NCBI GenBank assembly: GCA_947626715.1
Contig: CANQTG010000007.1
Span: 1 to 46,029 of the forward strand
From: an uncultured Lachnospiraceae bacterium
GTDB taxonomy: Bacteria > Bacillota > Clostridia > Lachnospirales > Lachnospiraceae
Direction: 5' to 3'
Length of the DNA: 46,029 nt
Part shown: positions 9,465 through 17,883 of the stretch, piece after piece
Numbering within the stretch: the stretch's first letter is position 1
How the letters are laid out: every line of letters begins with the position of its first letter
Position numbers and translations under genes: made by a program
Notes under the pieces: model-generated
The model's database searches: none
What the model was told of the DNA's origin: nothing
The model's input: only the letters and a program-made list of their open reading frames with translations

Positions 9465-11353
9465 GCGGTTTGGTTCGGCCTTGCGGCGGCGGGCGGTTGG
9501 CGGGATATGGGAAGAGACGGGATATGGGAAGAGACGGGATATGGACAGAGAAAGAGAGAGCTCTTTTTAAAAGATCGGATCTGAGGGAAACGGCTTCGGG
9601 GGAAACGGGCCTTAGAAAAACGGATTTAAGGAAGGCGGATTTAGAAGAAACGGCTCCGGGAGGATCTGCTCTGAAAAAAGCGGGGAAACGGCGGGCATGG
9701 GCACGCGATATCGTCTGTCCGGCGCTTTTGCTGCTGCTTCCGTTGCGGCATATCGCGCAGGGGATCGATATCAGCGACACTGGTTATAACCTTGCGTGCT
9801 TTCGATGGTTTGGCGAGCTGGACGGAATGTGGGTGTATGTCACCTATCTGGCCAATGCGGCGGGGAAGCTGTTTACAAAGCTGCCGTTTGGCTCGCGCAT
9901 GATCGGGATGAATCTGTACTGCTCGCTCGTGGTCAGCTTAACGGCCCTGTGCGCGTGGTATTTTCTAAAGGATAAGATTCCGGCGGCCTTTGTCATATCT
10001 GGGGAGCTATTGGCGGTCTGCTTGTGCTGGTGCCCGCATGTGATCCTATACAATTATCTGACGTATCTGGCGCTGCTTATAGGGACGGTCCTTTTGTACC
10101 GCGGGATCTTCACGCGGGAAATGCGCTGTTATGTGCTGGCGGGGGCGGTGCTGGGGCTGGGCGTGGGCGTGAGATTTTCAAATCTGACGCACATGTCGCT
10201 TATCTTGGCACTGTGGTACTATGGCTTCCTTGCCAAAAGAAAGCTCGGGGAGATCGTAAAGGATACGCTGCTCTGCGTTCTGGGGTATGCTGCGGGGATC
10301 GCCTCTTTTCTGTGCCTGATCGAAAGACAGTACGGCCTGTCCGGGTACGTTTCCATGCTGTCCGGCCTTCAGACCATGTCGGACGGGGCAAAGGGCTATT
10401 CCATGAAAGAGATGATCGCGGGCGCGTTTCTCGATTATCTGGGAAGTATGAAGTGGGGGCTGCTGTTCCTTCTCTACCTTTTGGCGGGACTGCTGCTCTT
10501 TCAGATCCGGAAGGGATACTGCGAGAGGGGGAAAAAGCTGCTCTTTTCTCTGGGATTTATAGTGCTGCTGCGTTTTGTTTACGGCCGCGGAATGTTCGGG
10601 CTGGATTATCATACGTATTTTTCCATTTTTTGGTGGGTCAGCCTGTTCAACGTATCGGCGCTTTTGTGCAGCCTTATCGTACTGGTAAAAAAGAATATGG
10701 AAAAGGAAGAACGCCTATTAGGGGCGTTTGTCGCGATCACGATCCTGATCCTGCCGCTGGGGAGCAATAACCGTTCCTATCCGGTGATCAACGATCTGTT
10801 TTTGATCGCGCCGGCGACCTTATTCTTTTTGCGCAGGCTGCTCCCGCGTTCCTTCCCCGTTAAGCTGACGGCGGCGGGCTGCCTTTTGACGCTCGCCGTA
10901 CAGAGCGCGGGGTTTGGGACGGCGTTTGTGTTCCGGGACGGGAGCGCCTCGGAAAAAAGGGATACAAAAGTAGAAAATAATGGTATACTGAAAGGGATGT
11001 ATACGACAGGGACGAACGCTGAGGCTTTGGAGGGGGTCACGGCGTTTTGGGAAAAAGCCGGACTTTCCGGCAGCTCCGTTATCCTGTACGGCAATATCCC
11101 GGGGATCTCCTATCTGCTTGACGCCCCGCCCGCCATCACGAGCACATGGGCGAATCTGGAGTCCTATAACATGGGATTCTGGGAAGCGGATTTTGCGCGG
11201 GTCGAGGCGGATTTAGAGAGGGACCGCCCGGTTGTCATGATAGGGAAGGAGTATGAGCCGACTGACGGAAAGGCCGCGCTGCTTCAGGAATTTATGGAGC
11301 GTCATGCCTATCGGCTGTTGTATGAAAACGAGAAACTGGCGCTCTATCATTAG
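9446..11353 (+). CDS. Large membrane protein, GT-C-like, with repeat-bearing N-terminus
   Basis: A protein of up to 635 residues. From about residue 89 it has 11-12 hydrophobic segments and a final extracytoplasmic domain of about 130 residues. An acidic motif IDISDTGYN sits in the first loop, where GT-C glycosyltransferases such as RgtA/ArnT keep catalytic acids. It may transfer a sugar from a polyprenyl-phosphate donor outside the membrane. The start is unsure: ATG 9446 overlaps the upstream gene and has a weak ribosome site, while in-frame ATG 9524 follows GGGAAGAG by seven bases but lies inside a 17-base tandem repeat. The segment before the first helix has a five-residue periodicity. I recognise no named family with certainty. 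Confidence 0.72.
   Translation: MGKEQVGGLVRPCGGGRLAGYGKRRDMGRDGIWTEKERALFKRSDLRETASGETGLRKTDLRKADLEETAPGGSALKKAGKRRAWARDIVCPALLLLLPLRHIAQGIDISDTGYNLACFRWFGELDGMWVYVTYLANAAGKLFTKLPFGSRMIGMNLYCSLVVSLTALCAWYFLKDKIPAAFVISGELLAVCLCWCPHVILYNYLTYLALLIGTVLLYRGIFTREMRCYVLAGAVLGLGVGVRFSNLTHMSLILALWYYGFLAKRKLGEIVKDTLLCVLGYAAGIASFLCLIERQYGLSGYVSMLSGLQTMSDGAKGYSMKEMIAGAFLDYLGSMKWGLLFLLYLLAGLLLFQIRKGYCERGKKLLFSLGFIVLLRFVYGRGMFGLDYHTYFSIFWWVSLFNVSALLCSLIVLVKKNMEKEERLLGAFVAITILILPLGSNNRSYPVINDLFLIAPATLFFLRRLLPRSFPVKLTAAGCLLTLAVQSAGFGTAFVFRDGSASEKRDTKVENNGILKGMYTTGTNAEALEGVTAFWEKAGLSGSSVILYGNIPGISYLLDAPPAITSTWANLESYNMGFWEADFARVEADLERDRPVVMIGKEYEPTDGKAALLQEFMERHAYRLLYENEKLALYH
9501..9544 (+). repeat. 17-base tandem repeat, 2.6 copies
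   Basis: The unit CGGGATATGGGAAGAGA occurs at 9501-9517 and 9518-9534, followed by ten matching bases at 9535-9544. Each unit holds an ATG (9507, 9524, 9541), each in a different frame because 17 is not a multiple of three; only 9524 is in frame with the long gene. The unit also contains GGGAAGAG, so each copy supplies a ribosome-binding site for the ATG in the next copy. Confidence 0.9.
9575..9679 (+). repeat. Degenerate 15-base repeats coding a pentapeptide-like array
   Basis: Seven in-frame units of five codons run from residue 44 to 78 of the gene starting at 9446: SDLRE, TASGE, TGLRK, TDLRK, ADLEE, TAPGG, SALKK. Four or five resemble the A(D/N)LXX pentapeptide-repeat consensus. At DNA level the units share a GGAT/C-T-AGGGAAAC-like pattern but are not identical. 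The array precedes the first membrane helix and should be cytoplasmic. It is too short for a stable pentapeptide-repeat helix and may be low-complexity expansion. Confidence 0.6.
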
Positions 11354-11366
11354 GGGAAATGAGAGG

Positions 11367-12506
11367 ATGGATAATATGATCGTATTCAACGTGCCGCCCT
11401 ATACGGGAAAGGAACTGGAATATATCCGTCAGGCAGTGGAAAAGCAGAAGATCTGCGGCGACGGGGAATTTACAAAAAAGTGTAACGAATGGATCGAGAA
11501 AAGGAGCGGCGCGGGGAAATGTCTGCTGACGACCTCCTGCACCCATGCGACAGAGCTGGCGGCCCTGCTGGCGGATATTAAGGAAGGGGACGAGGTCATC
11601 ATGCCGGCCTATACCTTCGTTTCCACGGCGGACGCTTTTGTCCTGCGGGGCGGGGTGCCGGTGTTCGTGGATATCCGTCCCGATACGATGAACATCGATG
11701 AGAAGCGGATCGAAGAGGCCGTTACGGATAGGACGAGGGCCATTGTGCCGGTGCATTACGCGGGAGTGGCATGTGAAATGGATACGATCATGGAGATCGC
11801 GGCGCGCCATAACCTGATGGTCATCGAGGATGCGGCGCAGGGGCTCATGGCGAGCTACAAGGGCAGGATGCTCGGGACGATCGGCGATTTTGGCGCATAC
11901 AGCTTTCACGAGACAAAGAATTACAGCATGGGAGAGGGCGGCGCGCTGCTGATCCGCGACGAAAAATACGTAGAGGAGGCGGAGATCCTGCGGGAAAAGG
12001 GCACGAACCGCAGTAAATTCTTCCGCGGGCAGATCGATAAATATACGTGGGTCAACTACGGCTCTTCCTATCTGCCGAGCGATATGAACGCGGCCTATCT
12101 GTGGGCGCAGCTCTTGGTGGCGGACGAGATCAACGATCACAGGCTGGCGCTGTGGCGGCAGTATTACGAGGAGCTTGCGCCGCTGCGGGAAAGAGGGCTG
12201 ATCGAGCTCCCTGTCATACCAAAGGACTGCGTGCACAATGCCCATATGTTTTATATCAAAGCCAAAGATCTGGCGGAGAGGACGGCGCTGCTGGCGTTTT
12301 TGAAGGAAAACGGGATACTGGCGGTATTCCATTATATCCCGCTGCATACCGCGCCGGCGGGGAAGCGCTTCGGCAGATTCCACGGCGAAGACGTTTATAC
12401 GACAAAGGAGAGCGAACGGCTTTTGCGCCTGCCGATGTTCTATAAGCTGACGGCGGCGGAGGTTTTCTATATTACCGGGAAGGTGAAGGAGTTCTATCGC
12501 GTATGA
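11367..12506 (+). CDS. wecE: WecE/RffA-like dTDP-4-keto-6-deoxyhexose aminotransferase
   Basis: A 379-residue PLP sugar aminotransferase. The N-terminus IVFNVPPYTGKELEYI, the TTSCTHATELAALL loop and SFHETKNYSMGEGG with PLP lysine K184 are typical of WecE (376 residues in E. coli), which makes dTDP-4-amino-4,6-dideoxygalactose for Fuc4NAc. ATG 11367 or 11376 may start it; AGGGGAA and GAGAGG serve them respectively. The stop overlaps the next start by ATGA. No dTDP-glucose synthesis genes lie in the window, so the substrate would come from elsewhere in the genome. The GNAT at 14292 could acetylate its product. Confidence 0.82.
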   Translation: MDNMIVFNVPPYTGKELEYIRQAVEKQKICGDGEFTKKCNEWIEKRSGAGKCLLTTSCTHATELAALLADIKEGDEVIMPAYTFVSTADAFVLRGGVPVFVDIRPDTMNIDEKRIEEAVTDRTRAIVPVHYAGVACEMDTIMEIAARHNLMVIEDAAQGLMASYKGRMLGTIGDFGAYSFHETKNYSMGEGGALLIRDEKYVEEAEILREKGTNRSKFFRGQIDKYTWVNYGSSYLPSDMNAAYLWAQLLVADEINDHRLALWRQYYEELAPLRERGLIELPVIPKDCVHNAHMFYIKAKDLAERTALLAFLKENGILAVFHYIPLHTAPAGKRFGRFHGEDVYTTKESERLLRLPMFYKLTAAEVFYITGKVKEFYRV

Positions 12507-14272
12507 GGTCTGTTTTGGGGCAAAACAGGGAAAGATGGCGTGATCGGGGGCTCGCGGCCCTTTTTACGGCGGCGCTTTGGCTGACGCTGTCTATATGGTT
12601 TGATTTTTATTACGATCTAAACGACGATACCGCCATGAAGGATATCCTTTCGGGCGCTTATACCGGGATACCGGACGGGCACAATATCCAGATGCTCTAT
12701 CCGCTCTCATGGCTGATCAGCCGCTTGTATAGGCTTCTGCCGGCGCTTCCGTGGTACGGGTTCTTTTTGTGCGGCTGCCAGTTCCTTGCGCTCTGGCTGA
12801 TCGGCTGCGTGCTTGCCGGGCGGATCCGGCAAAGGGAGAGAAAGGCGGCGGCGCTTCTGCTGCTGACGGCTGGAGCGGGGATCCTTTTTTTATACGAATA
12901 TGTGTTTATCCAGTATACGGTGACGGCGGGACTGCTGGCCGCGGCGGCGCTGTTTCGTTTATATGGCGGCCCGGATATGAAAGAGGGAGGGGCTCTGGCC
13001 TATCATGCCGCGACGGCGGCGCTGATCGCGCTGTCGTTTTATCTGCGGACGGAGCTGCTTTTGCTGGTCTGCCCTTTTTTAGGGCTGGCATGGCTGCTGC
13101 GGGCATACCGCGGGATCCGGGAGGGCAAAGCTGTAAAGGGCGGCAAGGACGGGCAGATCCGGTCTGTGTGCGCCTACGTTCTCCTGCCCGCCTTTGCGCT
13201 GCTTTTCATGGGGCTTGGGCTTTTGGCGGACCGCGCGGCGTATGGGAGCCCGGCATGGCGGAGTTTTCGGCAGTTTTTTGACGACAGGACGGCGGTCTAT
13301 GATTTTTACGGGCTCCCTTCCTATGAGGGAAACGAGGGATTCTATCAGGAAGCGGGGCTTTCGCAGGCGGAATACGCGCTGTTAGAAAATTATGATTTTG
13401 ATCTGGATGAGAAGATCGATACGGAACGGATGCATAAGATCGCGCTCTATGCCGCCCAAAGCCGCAGGCCGGGCGCGGGGAGGCGGCTGTATCTAAGCCT
13501 CTATACGTATGTTTACCGTTTTACCCACGGCGAGGAGCTGCTTTTTGACCTGCTTTTGGTATTCGCCTATTTTTTTCTGGCAAAGGCGGCGCTTTCCAGT
13601 GGGGAGAGGGGGCTGCTTATGCGTCTGGCCCTCTTATTCGGGATCCGTACCGCGCTCTGGCTGTTCCTATTATACAGAGGGCGGGCGCCGGAGCGGGTCA
13701 CGCATCCGCTGTATCTGATGGAGCTTTCGATGCTTCTTTTGTTTTTCTTGTATGATACGGGCACAATACAGTGGAAAAAATATGAAAAATCAGCTATACT
13801 GTTTTTATATGTACTCTTTTTTGCCTGCGCGGCGATCTCCCATATAGGGACGGTCCGTCAAAGCTATGCGGACAGAGAAGAGACAAACGCGGACTGGCGG
13901 GACTTTCAGGCGTACTGCCGTAAGCGCGAAGGGGCGTTTTATCTCGTGGATGTGTATTCCAGCGTGGCGTATTCGGAAAAGCTGTTTTCCGATTTTTCCC
14001 CGGCCTATAGGAATTTTGACTTGGCAGGAGGCTGGTGCGTAAAGAGCCCTATCGCGCAGGAAAAACGCCGGAAAGCGGGATTTGAGAGCGTGGAAGCGGC
14101 TCTGGCGGACGGGGAGGTCTATTTTGTGACCGACCATACGAAGAGGGAGAGAAGCGCGGACTTTTTGATCCCTTATTATGCGGAAAAAGGGCGAAGGATC
14201 GTATTGCAGGAGATCGACCGCTGCGGGAAATTTTCCGTCATACGGTTGAAGGAAACGGAAACGGCAGACTGA
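12503..14272 (+). CDS. Multi-pass membrane protein, probable GT-C-like glycosyltransferase
   Basis: A 589-residue integral membrane protein with about 11 hydrophobic segments and a soluble C-terminal part of about 130 residues. After the first helix comes FYYDLNDDTAMKDIL, an acidic cluster like that in the first extracytoplasmic loop of GT-C enzymes. It is coupled to the wecE-like gene by an ATGA overlap. I do not recognise a specific family. Its shape (first-loop acids, many helices, C-terminal globular domain) matches the proteins at 9446 and 28070, so the three may be functionally related decorators acting outside the membrane. Confidence 0.72.
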   Translation: MRSVLGQNRERWRDRGLAALFTAALWLTLSIWFDFYYDLNDDTAMKDILSGAYTGIPDGHNIQMLYPLSWLISRLYRLLPALPWYGFFLCGCQFLALWLIGCVLAGRIRQRERKAAALLLLTAGAGILFLYEYVFIQYTVTAGLLAAAALFRLYGGPDMKEGGALAYHAATAALIALSFYLRTELLLLVCPFLGLAWLLRAYRGIREGKAVKGGKDGQIRSVCAYVLLPAFALLFMGLGLLADRAAYGSPAWRSFRQFFDDRTAVYDFYGLPSYEGNEGFYQEAGLSQAEYALLENYDFDLDEKIDTERMHKIALYAAQSRRPGAGRRLYLSLYTYVYRFTHGEELLFDLLLVFAYFFLAKAALSSGERGLLMRLALLFGIRTALWLFLLYRGRAPERVTHPLYLMELSMLLLFFLYDTGTIQWKKYEKSAILFLYVLFFACAAISHIGTVRQSYADREETNADWRDFQAYCRKREGAFYLVDVYSSVAYSEKLFSDFSPAYRNFDLAGGWCVKSPIAQEKRRKAGFESVEAALADGEVYFVTDHTKRERSADFLIPYYAEKGRRIVLQEIDRCGKFSVIRLKETETAD

Positions 14273-14291
14273 CAGGAGAGCGGACGGGGAA

Positions 14292-14840
14292 ATGAACGGA
14301 AATCAAGAGATCATAACAGGGGATCTGGTGTCGTTAAGGCCGATCACGGATGCGGATACGGAGAATATCATCCGCTGGAGGAACAGCGACCATGTCAGAA
14401 GAAATTTTATCTATCAGACGCTCTTTACGCCGGAGAGCCACAGGGAATGGTTAAGGGATAAGGTCGGGACCGGTTTGGTACGGCAGTTTATCATTCATGT
14501 AAAGGACGCGGGGATAGACGTAGGAAGCGTTTATCTGCGCGATATCGATCTGACCCACAGGCGCGCGGAGTTTGGCATTTTTATCGGGGAAGAACGGCAG
14601 ATGGGCAGGGGGATCGGCTCGGAGTGTATCCGCCTGATCGTCCGCTACGGCTTCGAAACGCTGCGCCTTCATAAAATATTCCTGCGCGTGCTCGCGGATA
14701 ATGAGATCGCAAGGAGATCGTATGAAAAAGCGGGATTTATGCAGGAAGCCTATTTAAAGGACGAGGTGTGCATTCACGGCGTTTACAAGGATCTGATCTT
14801 AATGCGTATCCTCAACCCGCAGGAGGGGTATCATGGATAA
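14292..14840 (+). CDS. GNAT N-acetyltransferase (WecD/PseH-like)
   Basis: A 182-residue RimJ/RimL-type GNAT. LRPITDADTENIIRWRN opens the fold, the acetyl-CoA loop is QMGRGIGS at 103-110, and NEIARRSYEKAGF near 137-149 is the usual C-terminal strand-helix. In this setting it probably acetylates the 4-amino group of a nucleotide sugar, either the WecE product (as WecD or FdtC-type enzymes do) or one of the other amino sugars made here. It starts 19 bases after the upstream stop with GGGGA before ATG 14292, and its end overlaps the next gene by eight bases. Confidence 0.82.
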   Translation: MNGNQEIITGDLVSLRPITDADTENIIRWRNSDHVRRNFIYQTLFTPESHREWLRDKVGTGLVRQFIIHVKDAGIDVGSVYLRDIDLTHRRAEFGIFIGEERQMGRGIGSECIRLIVRYGFETLRLHKIFLRVLADNEIARRSYEKAGFMQEAYLKDEVCIHGVYKDLILMRILNPQEGYHG

Positions 14841-15780
14841 GGTGAGCTTTGTCATTCCGTGCTATCAATCGGCCCTGACCTTAGAGGGCGTCGTGGAGGA
14901 GATCCGCAAGACTATGGAAGGGCTTGCGGAATATAGCTATGAGATCATACTGGTCAACGACGCTTCCCCGGATCCTACGATGGAAGTGATCAGGAAGCTG
15001 TGCGGGCGGTATGAAAATATAACGGGCGTTAGTCTGGCGCGGAATTTTGGGCAGCATTCTGCCCTGATGGCGGGCTTTCGGCAGGTGACGGGGGATATCG
15101 TGATCTGTCTGGACGACGACGGACAGACGCCGGCCTGCGATGCGGGGAAATTTTTGGAAAAGATCCGGGCGGGGAACGATGTGGTCTATGCCCGTTATTC
15201 CAATAAGCAGCATTCGGCGTTTCGGAATTTTGGAAGCCGCCTCAACGAGATCATGACCCGCTTTATGCTGGGAAAACCGAAGGAGCTCTATGTATCGAGC
15301 TATTTCGCGGCCCGCCGCTTTGTGATCGACGAAGTGGCGCGCTATGAAAACTCGTATCCTTATGTGATCGGTCTGGTCCTGCGGACGACGAAGCGGATCG
15401 GGAATGTGGACGTGGCGCACAGGAAACGGGAGGTCGGGCGCTCCGGCTATACGATGAAAAAACTGTTCAGCCTTTGGTTCAACGGCTTTACGGCCTTTTC
15501 GATCCAGCCGCTGCGCTTTGCGACGCTAGTCGGCCTTTTGTGCGCGGTCAGCGGGTTTTCCTACGGCGTGTATACGATCGTTAAGAGGCTGCTCAATCCG
15601 GCGGTGCCGATGGGCTTTAGCTCCCTGATGTCGGCGGTCGTGTTTATCGGCGGTATGCTCATGCTGATGCTGGGTTTGATCGGCGAATATGTGGGAAGGA
15701 TATATATCAGCCTGAACAATTCCCCGCAGTATGTGGTCAGGGAGATTATCGGGCAGAGGGAAAGGGAAAATGACGCTTAA
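14833..15780 (+). CDS. Polyprenyl-phosphate glycosyltransferase (DPM1/ArnC/GtrB-like GT2)
   Basis: A 315-residue GT2 enzyme with a catalytic domain followed by two membrane helices. NDAS at 42-45 and DDDGQTP at 94-100 bind nucleotide and metal; LARNFGQHSALMAG near 68-81 is characteristic of the DPM1/GtrB/ArnC subgroup. The helices lie at about 233-255 and 270-292. Such enzymes load one sugar onto undecaprenyl phosphate, giving the donor for GT-C transferases. The GT-C-like gene directly follows and overlaps by 11 bases. Together with the wecE-like and GNAT genes this looks like a unit that makes an amino sugar, loads it on lipid and delivers it outside. Confidence 0.87.
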   Translation: MDKVSFVIPCYQSALTLEGVVEEIRKTMEGLAEYSYEIILVNDASPDPTMEVIRKLCGRYENITGVSLARNFGQHSALMAGFRQVTGDIVICLDDDGQTPACDAGKFLEKIRAGNDVVYARYSNKQHSAFRNFGSRLNEIMTRFMLGKPKELYVSSYFAARRFVIDEVARYENSYPYVIGLVLRTTKRIGNVDVAHRKREVGRSGYTMKKLFSLWFNGFTAFSIQPLRFATLVGLLCAVSGFSYGVYTIVKRLLNPAVPMGFSSLMSAVVFIGGMLMLMLGLIGEYVGRIYISLNNSPQYVVREIIGQRERENDA

Positions 15781-17191
15781 ACTGTCGAAAAAGCAGAAGA
15801 TCGGGCTGCTGGCCGCTTTGGCCGCGCTCTTTTTTCTGACGTATCTTTCGTTATGCTTTAATGATAACGTATGGACGGATGAAGCCTTTACGATAGAGCT
15901 GCTGAGATCGGATTTTGCGGGGATCATACAGGGCACCGCCTCCGATGTGCATCCGCCCCTGTATTATCTGATCGCGAAATGCTGGACGCTCTTGTTCGGA
16001 AGCAGCCTGCTGTCCTTAAAGCTGGTCTCCATAGCGCCCATGATCCTGTGCATGACGGCCGGCTGTGGCATTGTCTGGAAGCGCTTCGGCTATCACAGCG
16101 CGCTTCTCTTTGTTTTTTTTCTGGGCGTGATCCCCTGTACGATGGAGTATGCCGTACAGATCCGTATGTATTCGTGGGCGCTCTGCTTCGTTACGTTTAT
16201 GGGGCTTTGGGCTTATGAGGCGTATCTGGAGGGGAAATGGCGTTATTTTGCGGGCGTTGCCCTGAGCGCGGCGGCGGCGGCGTATACCCATTACTTTGCG
16301 TTCGTATCGGCGATCCTGATCTACGGCTTTTTGTTTCTGGCGCTTTTGTGGAGGCGGCGAAATAAGCTGGGAAACTGGCTGGTATCGGCCGCCGTATCCC
16401 TGCTTATATATGTTCCGTGGCTGCCGTATATGAAAATACAGGTAAGAGGGGTATCCAAAAGCTACTGGATCGAGGAGATCACGTGGGAGACGGTCAGGGA
16501 ATTTTTCCCCTTTTTGTTTGATATGGGGATCCCGTGGACGAGCGCGCTCTGGTGCGTTCTGGTGCTGCTCTGCGCCTTCCTTGCGTTTTGCAGGATCCGA
16601 AAGGGGGAGAGGGAGGAAGGGAGCTTTGCGCTGCTGTGCCTTCTTGTGCCGGTATTTACCGCCGTGACGGGGATCGTGGCTTCGAGCCTGATACGGCCTA
16701 TCTTTATCGTACGTTACCTGCTGCCCTGTATGGGGCTGCTGGCCCTAGCCCTCTGCGTTCCGCTGGCCCGCTATCTGAAAGATATGGTCTTTTATGCGAT
16801 GCTTCTGCTGTTATTTTGCACCGGGCTGGTGGATTACGGACAGTCGGTTTACCGGGAATATCAGTGGACCCATACGAAGGAGACGGAGGAATTTCTTGCT
16901 TCGCATGTTCAGGAAGGGGATATCATCGCCTATAATTACGAAACCTATAAACTGATCTATGATTATTACTGGGACGATACCCAAAAGAAGCTGTGGCAGG
17001 ACATCGATCTGGGCAGCGCGCCGTATGGGACGATCTGGCTTTTGGATACGATCTACTGGCCGACTCCCACGCAGGAATATCTGGAGGGATACGGCTGGCA
17101 GAAAGAATATATGGGGAATTACGGGATCGAGCACAATGATTTCAAGATCTACAAGATAACGAGGATCGCGCCGGAGGCTTCCGGCCTTTGA
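15770..17191 (+). CDS. GT39/ArnT-like GT-C membrane glycosyltransferase
   Basis: A 473-residue protein with about 11-12 membrane helices. The first extracytoplasmic loop holds NVWTDEAFT (D37, E38) and DVHPPLYYLI (59-68), both hallmarks of the PMT/ArnT/RgtA group, which use polyprenyl-phosphate sugars to glycosylate lipid-linked or cell-wall acceptors on the outer face. The C-terminal 100 residues form a soluble part. ATG 15770 follows GAGGGAAAGGGAA; an earlier ATG at 15731 lies inside the preceding gene without a better site. Its natural donor would be the product of the adjacent polyprenyl-phosphate transferase. Confidence 0.88.
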   Translation: MTLKLSKKQKIGLLAALAALFFLTYLSLCFNDNVWTDEAFTIELLRSDFAGIIQGTASDVHPPLYYLIAKCWTLLFGSSLLSLKLVSIAPMILCMTAGCGIVWKRFGYHSALLFVFFLGVIPCTMEYAVQIRMYSWALCFVTFMGLWAYEAYLEGKWRYFAGVALSAAAAAYTHYFAFVSAILIYGFLFLALLWRRRNKLGNWLVSAAVSLLIYVPWLPYMKIQVRGVSKSYWIEEITWETVREFFPFLFDMGIPWTSALWCVLVLLCAFLAFCRIRKGEREEGSFALLCLLVPVFTAVTGIVASSLIRPIFIVRYLLPCMGLLALALCVPLARYLKDMVFYAMLLLLFCTGLVDYGQSVYREYQWTHTKETEEFLASHVQEGDIIAYNYETYKLIYDYYWDDTQKKLWQDIDLGSAPYGTIWLLDTIYWPTPTQEYLEGYGWQKEYMGNYGIEHNDFKIYKITRIAPEASGL

Positions 17192-17205
17192 TCTCGGGAG
17201 CGTAT

Positions 17206-17883
17206 ATGACGGAAAAGAAAAAGCAAACAATAAAAACGGCGGCCATAGCGGCCTGCATGGCCGCGGCATGGATATTGATCTGGCCCGTCGGCGTGCTGCG
17301 GGATACGCTGATCTCCAGAACGGCGGCCGATTACAGTATGAACACGGGGCCGGTCGGAGAGGTGGCGGCGATTCAGGAGTTTGTCCCGCAGTATGACCGT
17401 ATCCGTTCGCTCGGCATCGATATCGGGAAGCAGAACGGGGCGGCAGATCAGGGGACGCTGTACCTGCATTTTTATGACGAGAATTTACATGAGTTTACCC
17501 AAATACCGCAGGATATCAGTCAGATGAAGGATGGGGAGCTGACGGATATCCCTGTGAATCTGAAGCTGGAGGCGGGGAAGCGGTATTACGTGAGCGTGCT
17601 GTGCGAGGATTATGGAGAGGCGGCTCCGGTTCTGCATTACCGCTCGCTTTCCGGCAACGGGCCCGTAGAGAATCTGCATTTTTACTATGGGCCGGTCGTG
17701 ATCGAGGATGCTTCGGCCAATATCCGTTTTACTTATGAGATCCCCCTGAACCCCGCACAGATCCTGTTTTATGACAGTGTGATCCTGCTGCTTGGGAGCG
17801 CGGCGCTCCGTTTTATCAGGGGCGGACGCAAAAGCATGGAAGAGGATGAAACCTTTGTCAATACCGAAGACGATGGAAAATAA
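17206..17883 (+). CDS. Membrane-anchored extracytoplasmic protein of unknown function
   Basis: A 225-residue protein with a membrane helix at about residues 13-30 and another near 187-205, enclosing an extracytoplasmic domain of about 150 residues predicted to be beta-rich (for example SLGIDIG, TLYLHFYDEN, RYYVSVLCEDY, NIRFTYEIPL). The alternating strands suggest a carbohydrate-binding-module-like sandwich, but I recognise no family. ATG 17206 after CGGGAG is preferred to a TTG at 17188. It lies between the GT-C and the ligase/polymerase-like gene and overlaps the latter by 11 bases, so it may help an outer-face assembly step. Confidence 0.7.
   Translation: MTEKKKQTIKTAAIAACMAAAWILIWPVGVLRDTLISRTAADYSMNTGPVGEVAAIQEFVPQYDRIRSLGIDIGKQNGAADQGTLYLHFYDENLHEFTQIPQDISQMKDGELTDIPVNLKLEAGKRYYVSVLCEDYGEAAPVLHYRSLSGNGPVENLHFYYGPVVIEDASANIRFTYEIPLNPAQILFYDSVILLLGSAALRFIRGGRKSMEEDETFVNTEDDGK

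Noticed and set aside
9446-9523. The first 26 residues of the GT-C-like gene as certainly translated
   Set aside because: ATG 9446 overlaps the upstream gene and has a weak ribosome site; ATG 9524 is better placed, so I keep the longer span only as the possible extent.
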